Below are positions 46,383-54,516 of a stretch of 64,000 nt of DNA, one piece after another (positions within the stretch are counted from its first letter, which is position 1; every line of letters starts with the position of its first letter). Below the pieces are notes generated by a model that saw nothing but the letters and a program-made list of their open reading frames with translations, was not told the DNA's origin and did not search any database. The DNA is from Dictyobacter arantiisoli (lineage in GTDB: Bacteria; Chloroflexota; Ktedonobacteria; Ktedonobacterales; Ktedonobacteraceae), in NCBI RefSeq assembly GCF_008326305.1, contig NZ_BIXY01000020.1, positions 23,119 through 87,118 of the forward strand. The letters run 5' to 3'. The translations under genes were made by a program, and so were the position numbers.

Positions 46383-46967
46383 ATGTCTCTAATTAATATG
46401 GCGAAACGCGAAATTAATTGTAAAATGGTCTACTATGGCATCGGTTTGTGTGGCAAAACGACGAATTTACATTATATACACCAGGCAGTCAATCCACACG
46501 ATGTTGGAGAAATGGTCTCGATTGATACAGAAACAGAGCGTACTTTATATTTCGATCTGCTGCCACTCGAACTGGGTAAAGTAAATGGCTTCAATCTGCG
46601 TTTCCAACTCTATACCGTTCCAGGGCAAATCCTGTATCAACAGACACGTATCTCGGTATTAAAAGGCGCTGACTGTGTCATTTTTGTCGCTGATTCACAG
46701 GCAAGCAAATTACAAGAAAATATTGAATGCTGGAACGAGTTACAAGAGCAACTGCGCCGTATGAACAAGGATATTTCTAATTATCCGCTGGTCATGCAAT
46801 GGAATAAGCGCGACCTGCAGGATACCCTCCCTGCTTCGGTGCTCGAAAAATATCTCAATCCATATCGTGTGCCGAGTTTTGAAGCGGTTGCGGTCACTGG
46901 TAAAGGGGTTATCGAGAGCTTAAAGGTTGGTATCAATTCAACTCTCCGCAAATTAGAGCGTATCTAG
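46383..46967 (+). CDS. MglA-like small Ras-type GTPase
   Basis: A 194-residue cytoplasmic GTPase. P-loop GIGLCGKTTN near residue 22, switch region with SIDTETERTLYFDLLP, G3 in TVPGQ as in MglA proteins of Myxococcus and Thermus rather than the DxxG of classical Ras, and G4 WNKRDL. MglA sets cell polarity and motility in Myxococcus with the roadblock-type partner MglB; here no MglB or roadblock gene is adjacent. ATG 46383 has GGAGAG eight bases upstream. The first 21 bases of the longer frame are leader. Confidence 0.88.
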   Translation: MSLINMAKREINCKMVYYGIGLCGKTTNLHYIHQAVNPHDVGEMVSIDTETERTLYFDLLPLELGKVNGFNLRFQLYTVPGQILYQQTRISVLKGADCVIFVADSQASKLQENIECWNELQEQLRRMNKDISNYPLVMQWNKRDLQDTLPASVLEKYLNPYRVPSFEAVAVTGKGVIESLKVGINSTLRKLERI

Positions 46968-47003
46968 CTCGTCGTTCCTCTGTTTTTTCACACAAACTCA
47001 TTG

Positions 47004-47044
47004 ATACGCCAGCTGGCATTACTATACATAGCCAGCTGGCGTAT
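47004..47044 (+). terminator. 14-bp perfect hairpin after the GTPase gene
   Basis: ATACGCCAGCTGGC at 47004-47017 pairs with GCCAGCTGGCGTAT at 47031-47044, loop 13 bases. It starts 37 bases after the GTPase stop. Each arm itself contains the ten-base palindrome GCCAGCTGGC. Confidence 0.6.
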
Positions 47045-47490
47045 TCTTATGTGCGGCTCAACTGGCCGCGAAGCACGCCGGGCACCTTCTCTTGATCAGT
47101 GGAGCGCACGGTGTTGGCGTTCTAGATGGCGGTCCAGACCTGCCATTCCTGGGATGGAGCACACAAGGTGGTGATCTGCGCATTGCGCATTTCGTTGAAC
47201 TACATGCCTTACAAGTTTTGCCCTTTATTGGTTGGTTCCTCTCAGCGAAGCACTTCCCGCATCTGCGGACTGCTCATCGCGTCGCTCTGGTCTGGACTCT
47301 TTGCCTGGGGCATCGTGGGCTGGTTGTTTCACTCCTCGGGCAAGCCCTGCGAGGTCAATCCTCGATTGCTCCCGATATGCTGACCTGGTTGACCTGGGGA
47401 GGCGTCGTTAGTGCGACAGTGATTGTGGCGGCCGCAGTCGTCCTTCACGTTCGCTTGAACACTGCCCACAGCACTCGACTGGTAGCATAG
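47032..47490 (+). pseudogene. 5'-truncated fragment of a multi-helix membrane protein gene
   Basis: An open frame with no ATG start and no ribosome site; the upstream in-frame TAG lies inside the preceding hairpin. The visible protein has AAQLAAKHAGHLLL, then DGGPDLPFLGWSTQGGDLR and HFVELHALQVLPFIGW, followed by two more hydrophobic helices and a short tail. It looks like the C-terminal half of a membrane protein that I recall as a conserved hypothetical family in actinobacteria, with the N-terminal helices missing. The stretch is richer in G+C than its neighbours. I infer a remnant, possibly of transferred origin; TTG 47092 could still give a 132-residue product. Confidence 0.5.
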
Positions 47491-47789
47491 GAATGGCGAG
47501 GATACACCAAAAACTTTTTACGGATTTGTTGCTCTATAAAAAATCTTCCAAAAGTACTAGCGAAGGGCCGCGGGGCGGGTAGAAACTCCTAGAGAAAGCG
47601 GTAAAACGGCTTGCCTCCTTATAGACGCTCACTGCATTAATGTGTATAATGGGCAGAGTCATAAGGTCTTCAAGTCCCTGAGCAGAACAAGGGATGATCA
47701 CTTTGCTTGGGAGTTCAATTAATACAGACAAGAGTAGGAATAGTGCCACAACCCATTTTGCACTGCCGACTCTTCTATGAAGGGATTAC
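47491..47789. other. Intergenic region before a LuxR-type regulator
   Basis: About 300 bases with no supported gene. It includes a short GC-rich patch near 47565-47580. No convincing promoter was found. Confidence 0.4.
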
Positions 47790-48485
47790 ATGGAAACGAT
47801 ACGTGTCATCATTATTGATGAGCAGCCACTCTTCCGTGAGGGGATCCACGCAACCCTGGAGCGAATGGGAGACTGCGAAATTGTTGGAGAGTCGACGGAT
47901 GCGGCTGATGTGCTTGAGATAGCTCGTACGTGCAACCCCGATGTAGCCCTCATCGACGCAGGACTCACCACTTCCGATCCACTTGAAATTGCTCGACAGA
48001 TGCGACATAGCGCACCACGTCTGGCAATTATCATTCTTACACCTTCCGAGGACGAAGAACGCTTATTTCAATCCATTAAGGTTGGTGCTGCTGCCTATAC
48101 GACACGCAATATCACCGCCGAAGAATTGATGGATACAGTGCGCAAAGTCAGCCATGGTGAATATCTGATTCGTGATGATGTGCTTGCAAAACCACAACTC
48201 GCCAGCCGCGTGCTCAAATCTTTCCGCGAATTAACGGTGGAAGAAGAAGAGACGGAAAAGAAAGATGTGTATTCACCTCTTTCAGGACGCGAGGTTGAAA
48301 TATTGGATTATATTGCACGTGGAAATAGTAATAAGGAAATCGCGAAGTCACTGAAAATCAGTGACCAGACGGTAAAAAATCATATTACGTCCATTCTTAA
48401 AAAATTATCTGTCAATGACCGTACGGCTGCTGTCGTTCATGCATTACGCCATGGTTGGATCAAGATGCATGAAGAGCAAGCCTGA
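47790..48485 (+). CDS. NarL/LuxR-family response regulator with an atypical receiver
   Basis: A 231-residue regulator. Receiver: Asp10-Glu11, phospho-acceptor Asp56 in VALIDAGL and Thr84 in IIILTPS are present, but the conserved Lys is Arg106 in AAAYTTRNI. The linker has an acidic VEEEETEKKD segment. The LuxR helix-turn-helix is intact (LSGREVEILDYIARGNSNKEIA, then SDQTVKNHITSILKKL). GAAGGGAT precedes ATG. No kinase is adjacent. The Lys to Arg change may weaken phosphorylation-dependent switching. Confidence 0.87.
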   Translation: METIRVIIIDEQPLFREGIHATLERMGDCEIVGESTDAADVLEIARTCNPDVALIDAGLTTSDPLEIARQMRHSAPRLAIIILTPSEDEERLFQSIKVGAAAYTTRNITAEELMDTVRKVSHGEYLIRDDVLAKPQLASRVLKSFRELTVEEEETEKKDVYSPLSGREVEILDYIARGNSNKEIAKSLKISDQTVKNHITSILKKLSVNDRTAAVVHALRHGWIKMHEEQA

Positions 48486-48727
48486 CATGTTTCACTCGCA
48501 ATGCGGCATTCAGGATGTCATTCCTGATCAGGCAAGTATGACCGTACAAGTAAGTTGTATGAGCTGCGCTGATTGCTGAAAAGCTGTTAATACGTCCGTT
48601 GTAACAGAGAAAAATGAGATAGCTATTATTGGATTCCGCCATAGCTGTATAGCAAGAATAACTGGAATAAACCTCAAAACTGGCACTGCACGGGTATCAC
48701 CATTAGCCACGTCTTGTGCCAGCTTTT

Positions 48728-49243
48728 TCATGCCCACACGGTTAAAACAATACTCCCTGTCCGAGGATTCAAAAAGACATAGAGGTCATGAGCCGTCCCT
48801 GTATCCAGTGCGACAGTTGTCTGGGCTTGAGGAATGTCTTGATAGCAGATCATCCACACCGGGACAGCTCGCAAATCTTTCGCGCCCCTGGAAGCTGCCA
48901 GATAGGTCAGTGAGACAGAAGAGAGCAGCTTCTTGTGCGCGCCTGCGGCCGCATCTGGCTCTAGCTGATCAGCCAGTTGGAGCGCCTGCGCCTGGCTCAT
49001 CGTGGATGGTGGACTGATTGTATTCACAGTGATACCTGCGGCGGTTAAAGAGGCAGTGTGTAATCCTGAAACGGCGAGAGGTGATGGTGTAGCTTCTGCT
49101 CCAGCCCATTGAGAGCTTGTAGATGACACCGGGTGGTAAAAAAAAAGGAGCCAGATCAGCCAGAATAATCCTACTCCTAGCAAGATGCCGCCCCAAAATC
49201 TCCCACGACTGGAAATATGTCCAAAATCTGGCTTCCTTACCAT
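48728..49243 (-). CDS. Membrane-anchored protein of unknown function
   Basis: A 171-residue protein. One hydrophobic helix at about residues 17-36 follows a basic N terminus, then a Ser/Thr/Ala-rich linker and an extracytoplasmic domain. The end, AVPVWMICYQD and YVFLNPRTGSIVLTVWA, resembles the strand-turn-strand close of PepSY-like domains, but I cannot assign it with certainty. It is transcribed divergently from glgP. No specific function is suggested. Confidence 0.65.
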   Translation of the reverse strand: MVRKPDFGHISSRGRFWGGILLGVGLFWLIWLLFFYHPVSSTSSQWAGAEATPSPLAVSGLHTASLTAAGITVNTISPPSTMSQAQALQLADQLEPDAAAGAHKKLLSSVSLTYLAASRGAKDLRAVPVWMICYQDIPQAQTTVALDTGTAHDLYVFLNPRTGSIVLTVWA

Positions 49244-49410
49244 AGGTTACGCGCCCCTTTTGATCAGTATCATTTGCGCCTCAGTATAAGACAAATAGCG
49301 CTGAAAAACAATGCGCGATGAACTTTACTGCTATTTTTTATCGTTCTTTAGAGAAAAATCGCTAGCCAGGAGAGCAATGATGAATAGATACAGAAGAGAC
49401 AACTGTTTTG

Positions 49411-49439
49411 TTGCCCGGTTTTCTGAAAAAAGATATACT
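49411..49439 (+). promoter_or_regulatory. Candidate promoter of glgP
   Basis: TATACT at 49434-49439 with TTGCCC at 49411-49416, 17 bases apart. The -35 box is weak. It lies about 100 bases before the GTG start. Confidence 0.5.
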
Positions 49440-49540
49440 GGTACTAGGAAATTATAAAAATTGCCACATCAACATATAAAGATTGCACTTTGCCAATCAA
49501 CAGCAGCAATATGCGAAAATAAGAAAGGAAGCCTACCCTC

Positions 49541-52096
49541 GTGAAAGTTTACGGTCGCATAACGGTCTTCCCGATTATGCCAGCACGTATTAACCGATTG
49601 TATGAATTAGCATACAATCTCTGGTGGAGCTGGCATCCTGAGGCTCGCGCACTGTATAGCTCGCTTGATCCTGAACTCTGGGAACAAGTCAGCCATAATC
49701 CAGTGCATTTTTTAAGCAGAATACAACCACAAAAACTTGGACAGGCAGCCGAAAATATTATCTATCTCAAAGAGTATGATGGTGTTATTCGGGACTTCGA
49801 TCACTATATCCATCCTCGCCCTGAAGAGACCTGGTTCTCGACGACCTATCCTGAGGCTCAGGGAAAGCAGATCGCCTATTTTTCAGCGGAATTTGGATTA
49901 CATGAGTCGTTGCCTATTTATTCCGGTGGCCTGGGTATTCTCTCGGGAGATCACTGCAAAGAAGCTAGCGATCTAGGTTTACCTTTTATCGGGGTTGGTT
50001 TTCTCTATCCTCAGGGATATTTTATTCAACGTGTTAACCAGGCAGGCAGACAAGAAGCATCGTATGATAAGCTCCATTTCTCAGAGGTGCCAGCTGTTCC
50101 TGCCACTGGACCAGATGGCAATGAAGTCGTGATCAGCGTCGAATTACCAGGACGCCGTATCTACGCCAAAGTCTGGAAATTACTGGTCGGTCGCATCCCT
50201 CTCTACTTGATGGATACTGATATTCCCCCTAACGCACCTGCTGATCGGGAGTTATCAGCGCGTCTGTATGGTGGGGATAATGAGATGCGCATCTCACAGG
50301 AAATCGTGCTGGGTATCGGTGGTGTACGTGCATTACGCGCTCTGGGTATCTCACCCAATGCCTGGCATCTCAATGAGGGACATGCAGCCTTCCTGAGTCT
50401 TGAGCGTTGCCGCGAACTGGTAGAGGCTGGCCTGAGCTTTAATGAAGCACGCGAAGTTGTCAAAACAAACTCGCTATTTACCACCCATACCCCAGTACCG
50501 GCGGGCAACGATACCTTTAGTTATGAGCTCATCGATACCTACTTTGGTTCCTACTGGGGCCAACTCGGGCTGAGCCGGGATCAATTTATGGAGGTTGCAC
50601 GGGAAGATCATAGCTGGGGACCTAGCTACAGTATGACCATCCTGGCGCTGAAACTTACCAGACATCATAACGGTGTCAGCGCACTCCATGGAGATGTCTC
50701 ACGGAAAATGTGGCAATTCCTCTGGCCGGGTCTGGATAAGGACGAGGTGCCGATTGGCTCAATTACCAATGGTGTCCATACCTTCTCCTGGATTGCGCCT
50801 GAGCTTAACGAGTTGTATGGCCGCTATCTGGATATGGATTGGGGTAAGTATGTCGATGACCAGGAGTTCTGGGATACACATATCCAGAATATTCCTGATC
50901 AGGAATTATGGTCAGCTCACTTCAAGCGTAAAGAGGCTCTGGTTGGCTATGCAACACGCAATTTGAAGAAGCAGCATCTACGTCTGGGCGAAGGCGATCG
51001 TCAGTTAGCCGAATTCGAAAACATGCTCAATCCTAAAGCTCTGATTATCGGCTTTGCGCGCCGCTTCGCCACCTATAAGCGCGCCACGTTGATCTTCCGC
51101 AATCTCGAACGCTTGCGCCACATCCTGAATGATCCAAAACGCCCGGTACAGATTGTATTCGCGGGCAAAGCACATCCAGCCGATGAGCCCGGCAAAGCAC
51201 TGATCGAATACATCTACAAAATGTCGCGTAGTGACGAATTCAAGGGCAAGATCATCTTCCTCGAAAACTATGATATTGATATGGCACGCTATCTGGTTTC
51301 AGGTACTGATGTCTGGCTCAATAATCCTGTGCGTCCTTATGAGGCCAGCGGTACCAGCGGTCAGAAGGCCGCCCTGAATGGTCAACCCAACTGTAGTATT
51401 CTGGATGGCTGGTGGGCAGAGGGCTACAATGGTAAGAATGGCTGGGCCATTGGTCAAGAACGCGACTATCATGATCCAGAAATTCAGGCCGAAGATGATA
51501 GCAATTCCCTCTATGAAATCCTGGAGCAGGAGATTATTCCGACCTTCTTTGACCAGGATGCAGAGGGCGTCTCACACAAATGGGTCAACTATATGAAAGA
51601 AGCCATTCGAACTTGCGCACCAGAGTTTAGTATGCGACGGATGGTCAAGGATTATACGAATACCTACTATGTGCCGGAAATTCGCCGCAGTATCCAGGTA
51701 GTTGAAAACCATTATGAACAGGAGCGTCAGCTTGCAGCCTGGAAGGAGCGTGTCTATCGCGCCTGGGACAAGCTTGAACTCTATGTGGATGGTCGTCGTG
51801 CGGGTCAGTTAAGCATCGGAGAAGGCTTTGAGGTGCGTGCCTGGGTACGGGCCAACAATTTGCGTCCCAAAGATATCTGCGTCGAACTGGTCTATGGAGA
51901 GACAAATGATGAGCTTGCGATCCCACGCCATACTCTGCCGATGAGCTATATCAAAACCGAAAATGATGGCTCATATCGCTATGATATCGAAATGAAACCA
52001 GACAAGAGTGGTAGCCTCGCCTACAATATTCGCGTCATTCCCTCTCATCCCTCCTTAACAGAGAAATACGAGCTAGGATTGATCCGCTGGGCATAA
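49541..52096 (+). CDS. glgP: Alpha-glucan (glycogen/maltodextrin) phosphorylase, GT35
   Basis: An 851-residue enzyme of the TIGR02094-type phosphorylases, shorter in core but with an N-terminal DUF3417 domain (about 1-110). It has FSAEFGLHESLPIYSGGLGILSGDHCKEASDLG in parts, WHLNEGHAAFLSLE, TTHTPVPAGNDTF, and the PLP site EASGTSGQKAALNG with the Schiff-base Lys. It releases glucose-1-phosphate from storage glucan. GTG 49541 follows AAAGGAAG. A 35-bp hairpin begins five bases after the stop. No other glycogen gene is in the window. Confidence 0.94.
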   Translation: MKVYGRITVFPIMPARINRLYELAYNLWWSWHPEARALYSSLDPELWEQVSHNPVHFLSRIQPQKLGQAAENIIYLKEYDGVIRDFDHYIHPRPEETWFSTTYPEAQGKQIAYFSAEFGLHESLPIYSGGLGILSGDHCKEASDLGLPFIGVGFLYPQGYFIQRVNQAGRQEASYDKLHFSEVPAVPATGPDGNEVVISVELPGRRIYAKVWKLLVGRIPLYLMDTDIPPNAPADRELSARLYGGDNEMRISQEIVLGIGGVRALRALGISPNAWHLNEGHAAFLSLERCRELVEAGLSFNEAREVVKTNSLFTTHTPVPAGNDTFSYELIDTYFGSYWGQLGLSRDQFMEVAREDHSWGPSYSMTILALKLTRHHNGVSALHGDVSRKMWQFLWPGLDKDEVPIGSITNGVHTFSWIAPELNELYGRYLDMDWGKYVDDQEFWDTHIQNIPDQELWSAHFKRKEALVGYATRNLKKQHLRLGEGDRQLAEFENMLNPKALIIGFARRFATYKRATLIFRNLERLRHILNDPKRPVQIVFAGKAHPADEPGKALIEYIYKMSRSDEFKGKIIFLENYDIDMARYLVSGTDVWLNNPVRPYEASGTSGQKAALNGQPNCSILDGWWAEGYNGKNGWAIGQERDYHDPEIQAEDDSNSLYEILEQEIIPTFFDQDAEGVSHKWVNYMKEAIRTCAPEFSMRRMVKDYTNTYYVPEIRRSIQVVENHYEQERQLAAWKERVYRAWDKLELYVDGRRAGQLSIGEGFEVRAWVRANNLRPKDICVELVYGETNDELAIPRHTLPMSYIKTENDGSYRYDIEMKPDKSGSLAYNIRVIPSHPSLTEKYELGLIRWA

Positions 52097-52100
52097 GATA

Positions 52101-52177
52101 AGCCTGACCCAAACAAGACACAAGCCACCCTTTTCTCAAGTGGAAAAGGGTGGCTTGTGTCTTGTTTGGGTCAGGCT
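52101..52177. terminator. 35-bp perfect hairpin between glgP and the VOC gene
   Basis: Arms 52101-52135 and 52143-52177 are exact inverted repeats with a seven-base loop, TCAAGTG. It is the longest stem in the window. It starts five bases after the glgP stop, and the minus-strand VOC gene ends inside its right arm, with stop codon at 52171-52173. No U-tract on either side. Confidence 0.75.
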
Positions 52178-52626
52178 GCCGTTCCCATGAAGATGTTTTT
52201 GAATAGTGAACGGGCACCAGTGGTTGTTTCAAGGAGTGAGAAAGCATTGCCATCTGGATCAAGAAAGAGCGCTTCCATGCCATAGAGATGCCTGGTGGGA
52301 GAGCTTAAAAAAGTAACGCCACAATCCAATAGATGCGCATATGTTTCCGCACAATCATGGGTCACAAAAACCGAGGACAGTGTATGACTACGCTGCTCAC
52401 GCAATGAGCGAAGATAAGCCTCACCATAAAAAGAAACATCAGGTACAGCGAGGGCAAGCTCTGGTCTGCTTTGTCCCTGGAAGGCTACCGTCAACAAGCG
52501 TCGTCCAGGGCTGAAGGTGATATCATTTCGTTTCTCAAGCCCAAGGATACAGCTATAAAAGTGCAATGCTTCTTCCTGGTTTTCGACCAGAACAGATATA
52601 AGTGCGTGTGGTGCAATTAGCCTCAT
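52171..52626 (-). CDS. VOC/glyoxalase-fold protein
   Basis: A 151-residue protein with two beta-alpha-beta-beta-beta units of the vicinal oxygen chelate fold: LISVLVENQEEALHFYSCILGLEKR at the start and SVFVTHDCAETYAHLLDCGVTF, LFLDPDGNAFSLLE at the end. Possible metal ligands are few. ATG 52626 follows AAGGGA; the frame runs open to 52689. Roles in this family range from resistance to degradation, so function is open. Its 3' end is part of a long hairpin. Confidence 0.8.
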   Translation of the reverse strand: MRLIAPHALISVLVENQEEALHFYSCILGLEKRNDITFSPGRRLLTVAFQGQSRPELALAVPDVSFYGEAYLRSLREQRSHTLSSVFVTHDCAETYAHLLDCGVTFLSSPTRHLYGMEALFLDPDGNAFSLLETTTGARSLFKNIFMGTAA

Positions 52627-52649
52627 GGTTCCCTTGCAATCTCTCTTAT

Positions 52650-52846
52650 AGTGTTTGATTCCCACTCTCATCGGGATCTTGCTGCTCACCTGCTGGCAGG
52701 CGCGTGCGCGCCTGCGCCCTTTTTATTGTATGGTGCTGTAAATGTGCATGGCACATTTACAGCACCATACAATAAAAATTGGTTTGAGCACCATCGGTGC
52801 GAAAACTCATGCGCCAGGATGGCGAAGGCCATGGGAATCAAACACT
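52650..52846. repeat. 197-bp element with 15-bp terminal inverted repeats and nested hairpins
   Basis: AGTGTTTGATTCCCA at 52650-52664 and its exact complement at 52832-52846 enclose a GC-rich hairpin (52696-52715, nine-base arms), a 28-bp perfect hairpin (52720-52778, loop ATG) and two short hairpins (GCACC-atc-GGTGC, CGCC-aggat-GGCG). No coding capacity and no obvious target-site duplication. It may be a miniature inverted-repeat element or a structured RNA. Confidence 0.6.
52720..52778. repeat. 28-bp perfect hairpin inside the nested element
   Basis: Arms 52720-52747 and 52751-52778 are exact inverted repeats with only three bases, ATG, between them. It begins with five T and ends with five A, so no U-tract follows in either direction. 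It forms the core of the larger nested element. Confidence 0.75.
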
Positions 52847-53054
52847 TTGTTAGATGGATAAGAAAACAACAATTCTTTTCTACAATGCTATTCTTTTTGT
52901 CTCCTGCTTATTATATAAAACATTTGTTCTAATTGCAAACGATTGATAAATTTTTATAAAATAGAGCCTGTAGACAGCGCGTTCGCACCAGAGCACAGTT
53001 GATATGCTATGATAGCAAGAGAATAAGCAAGTATAAATTTATAATGGAGCAAAG

Positions 53055-53216
53055 ATGAAACTGCAAGGATTCGGTGTTATCCCTCTGGCTGCGGAATGGT
53101 CGGAAACAGCCACGATTGATCTCCTCGAATCAGCCCGGCCTCAGGCCAGTTTTACCACAGTAGCTGCCTTCATCTCCTGGATCAAACAAAATGTTGAGCC
53201 TTCTACAACTGCCTGA
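53055..53216 (+). CDS. Small protein of 53 residues, unknown function
   Basis: A short frame, MKLQGFGVIPLAAEW to a TGA after EPSTTA. GGAG lies five bases upstream of ATG, and an extended -10-like TGCTATGAT lies about 45 bases upstream. Composition is balanced, with a helix-like C-terminal half (TTVAAFISWIKQNV). I do not recognise the protein. Good ribosome-site spacing and ordinary codons support it; the small size leaves doubt. Confidence 0.5.
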   Translation: MKLQGFGVIPLAAEWSETATIDLLESARPQASFTTVAAFISWIKQNVEPSTTA

Positions 53217-53357
53217 GCGTAGCTGTAGAGACAATCAACCTGCTATCGCAAAAGCCCGGCCTCAGTGGTTGACGCACATCTCTGTTGTCCAGCATGATTG
53301 CATTGAGTCTCATGACACTTTTCAATACAGTAATGGCCGCAATCAACCGTGAAAGTT

Positions 53358-53386
53358 TTGCAATTGGAACAGGATATGCATACAAT
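53358..53386 (+). promoter_or_regulatory. Promoter of the MDR oxidoreductase gene
   Basis: TTGCAA at 53358-53363, 17 bases, TACAAT at 53381-53386. About 50 bases before TTG 53442. Confidence 0.6.
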
Positions 53387-53441
53387 AAACAAGTATCGAC
53401 AACATTTGTTATGACCAGAGTGTAAGGAAGGAGTATTATCC

Positions 53442-54392
53442 TTGAAGGCAGTACAATTTACCAGTTATGGTGAACCTGAAGTACTACAACTACGCGAAGT
53501 AGCAGATCCTGTTCCCACGCCGCATGATGTGCTGATAGAAGTAAAGGCCACAACAGTTAATCATCTGGATCTATTTCAGCGCGCTGGTAGTCGTCCCGTT
53601 GGACAGCTTCCTTTTACACCGGGATTGGAAGCAGCCGGTGTAGTCATAGAGGATAGCAACGGTTTTCGGGCAGGTGAACATGTCCTGACGACACGGGCCA
53701 CGAAGGACACAGGGAGTGGAGGGTACGCGAGTAAGCTTGCGGTGCCTGCCGCCCATCTCGCGCGCATTCCTGCCGGAGTCAGCTTCGCTGAGGCTGTCGC
53801 AGCTGGACTGGCGGCCTCAACTGCCTGGGGTAGCCTGTTTGATCTTGGACACCTCAAAGCAGGTGAGCGAGCCCTGATCTGGGCGGGTTCCAGTGGTGTA
53901 GGTTCGATCGCTATTCAGCTGGCAAAACAGGCGGGCGCATGGGTAGCAACAACCGCCAGTAGCGAGGAACGAGCCGCAACCTTGAAAAAAATTGGTGCGG
54001 ATCTGGTCATCAATCCTCGCACACAAAACGTGGAGGAAGCATTACAGGCCGTTGGTGGCGCACACCTTGTGATTGAACTGGTCGGTACCAGCCTGCAAAC
54101 AAGTCTGAGCGCGGCTACCGTGGATGGACGTATTATTCTGATTGGCAACCTGGGCGGCAAAGAGGCAACCATAGATACTCAGGCCTGGCGCCTCAAACGG
54201 CTTCAAGTTATCGGCGGTGGTCAGCTTCAGACGTCTATAGCCAATGAAGAAAAGTATCTACAACTGATTGCGAAAAAAAACGTGATTCCTTTGATTGCTC
54301 GGATACTGCCTATTGAACAGGCGGCGGAAGCCCACCGCTTGCTAGAATCAGGTGAACCACAGGGAAAATTAATACTTACCTACGCAGAATAA
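53442..54392 (+). CDS. Zinc-independent MDR oxidoreductase (quinone reductase-like)
   Basis: A 316-residue medium-chain dehydrogenase/reductase. It opens MKAVQFTSYGEPEVLQL, typical of quinone oxidoreductase-type members, and the Rossmann domain has WAGSSGVGSIAIQLAKQAGAWV. The Cys/His set of zinc alcohol dehydrogenases is absent. NADPH would be the cofactor. TTG 53442 has GGAAGGAG about eight bases upstream. Substrate unknown. Confidence 0.88.
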   Translation: MKAVQFTSYGEPEVLQLREVADPVPTPHDVLIEVKATTVNHLDLFQRAGSRPVGQLPFTPGLEAAGVVIEDSNGFRAGEHVLTTRATKDTGSGGYASKLAVPAAHLARIPAGVSFAEAVAAGLAASTAWGSLFDLGHLKAGERALIWAGSSGVGSIAIQLAKQAGAWVATTASSEERAATLKKIGADLVINPRTQNVEEALQAVGGAHLVIELVGTSLQTSLSAATVDGRIILIGNLGGKEATIDTQAWRLKRLQVIGGGQLQTSIANEEKYLQLIAKKNVIPLIARILPIEQAAEAHRLLESGEPQGKLILTYAE

Positions 54393-54396
54393 CGTG

Positions 54397-54402
54397 TATA
54401 AT
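54397..54402 (+). promoter_or_regulatory. Consensus -10 box before the aminotransferase gene
   Basis: TATAAT at 54397-54402, five bases after the end of the oxidoreductase gene. The -35 region falls inside that gene and is weak. Confidence 0.45.
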
Positions 54403-54516
54403 CAACACATGTCCCACATTCAATGATATTCCCACTGTGGGCAGCATCTGAACTATATAAACGTGCGCTAAAAAGGGAGTAACCCGGGCACGTTAATCGA
54501 TAAGGAGAAGTAATCC

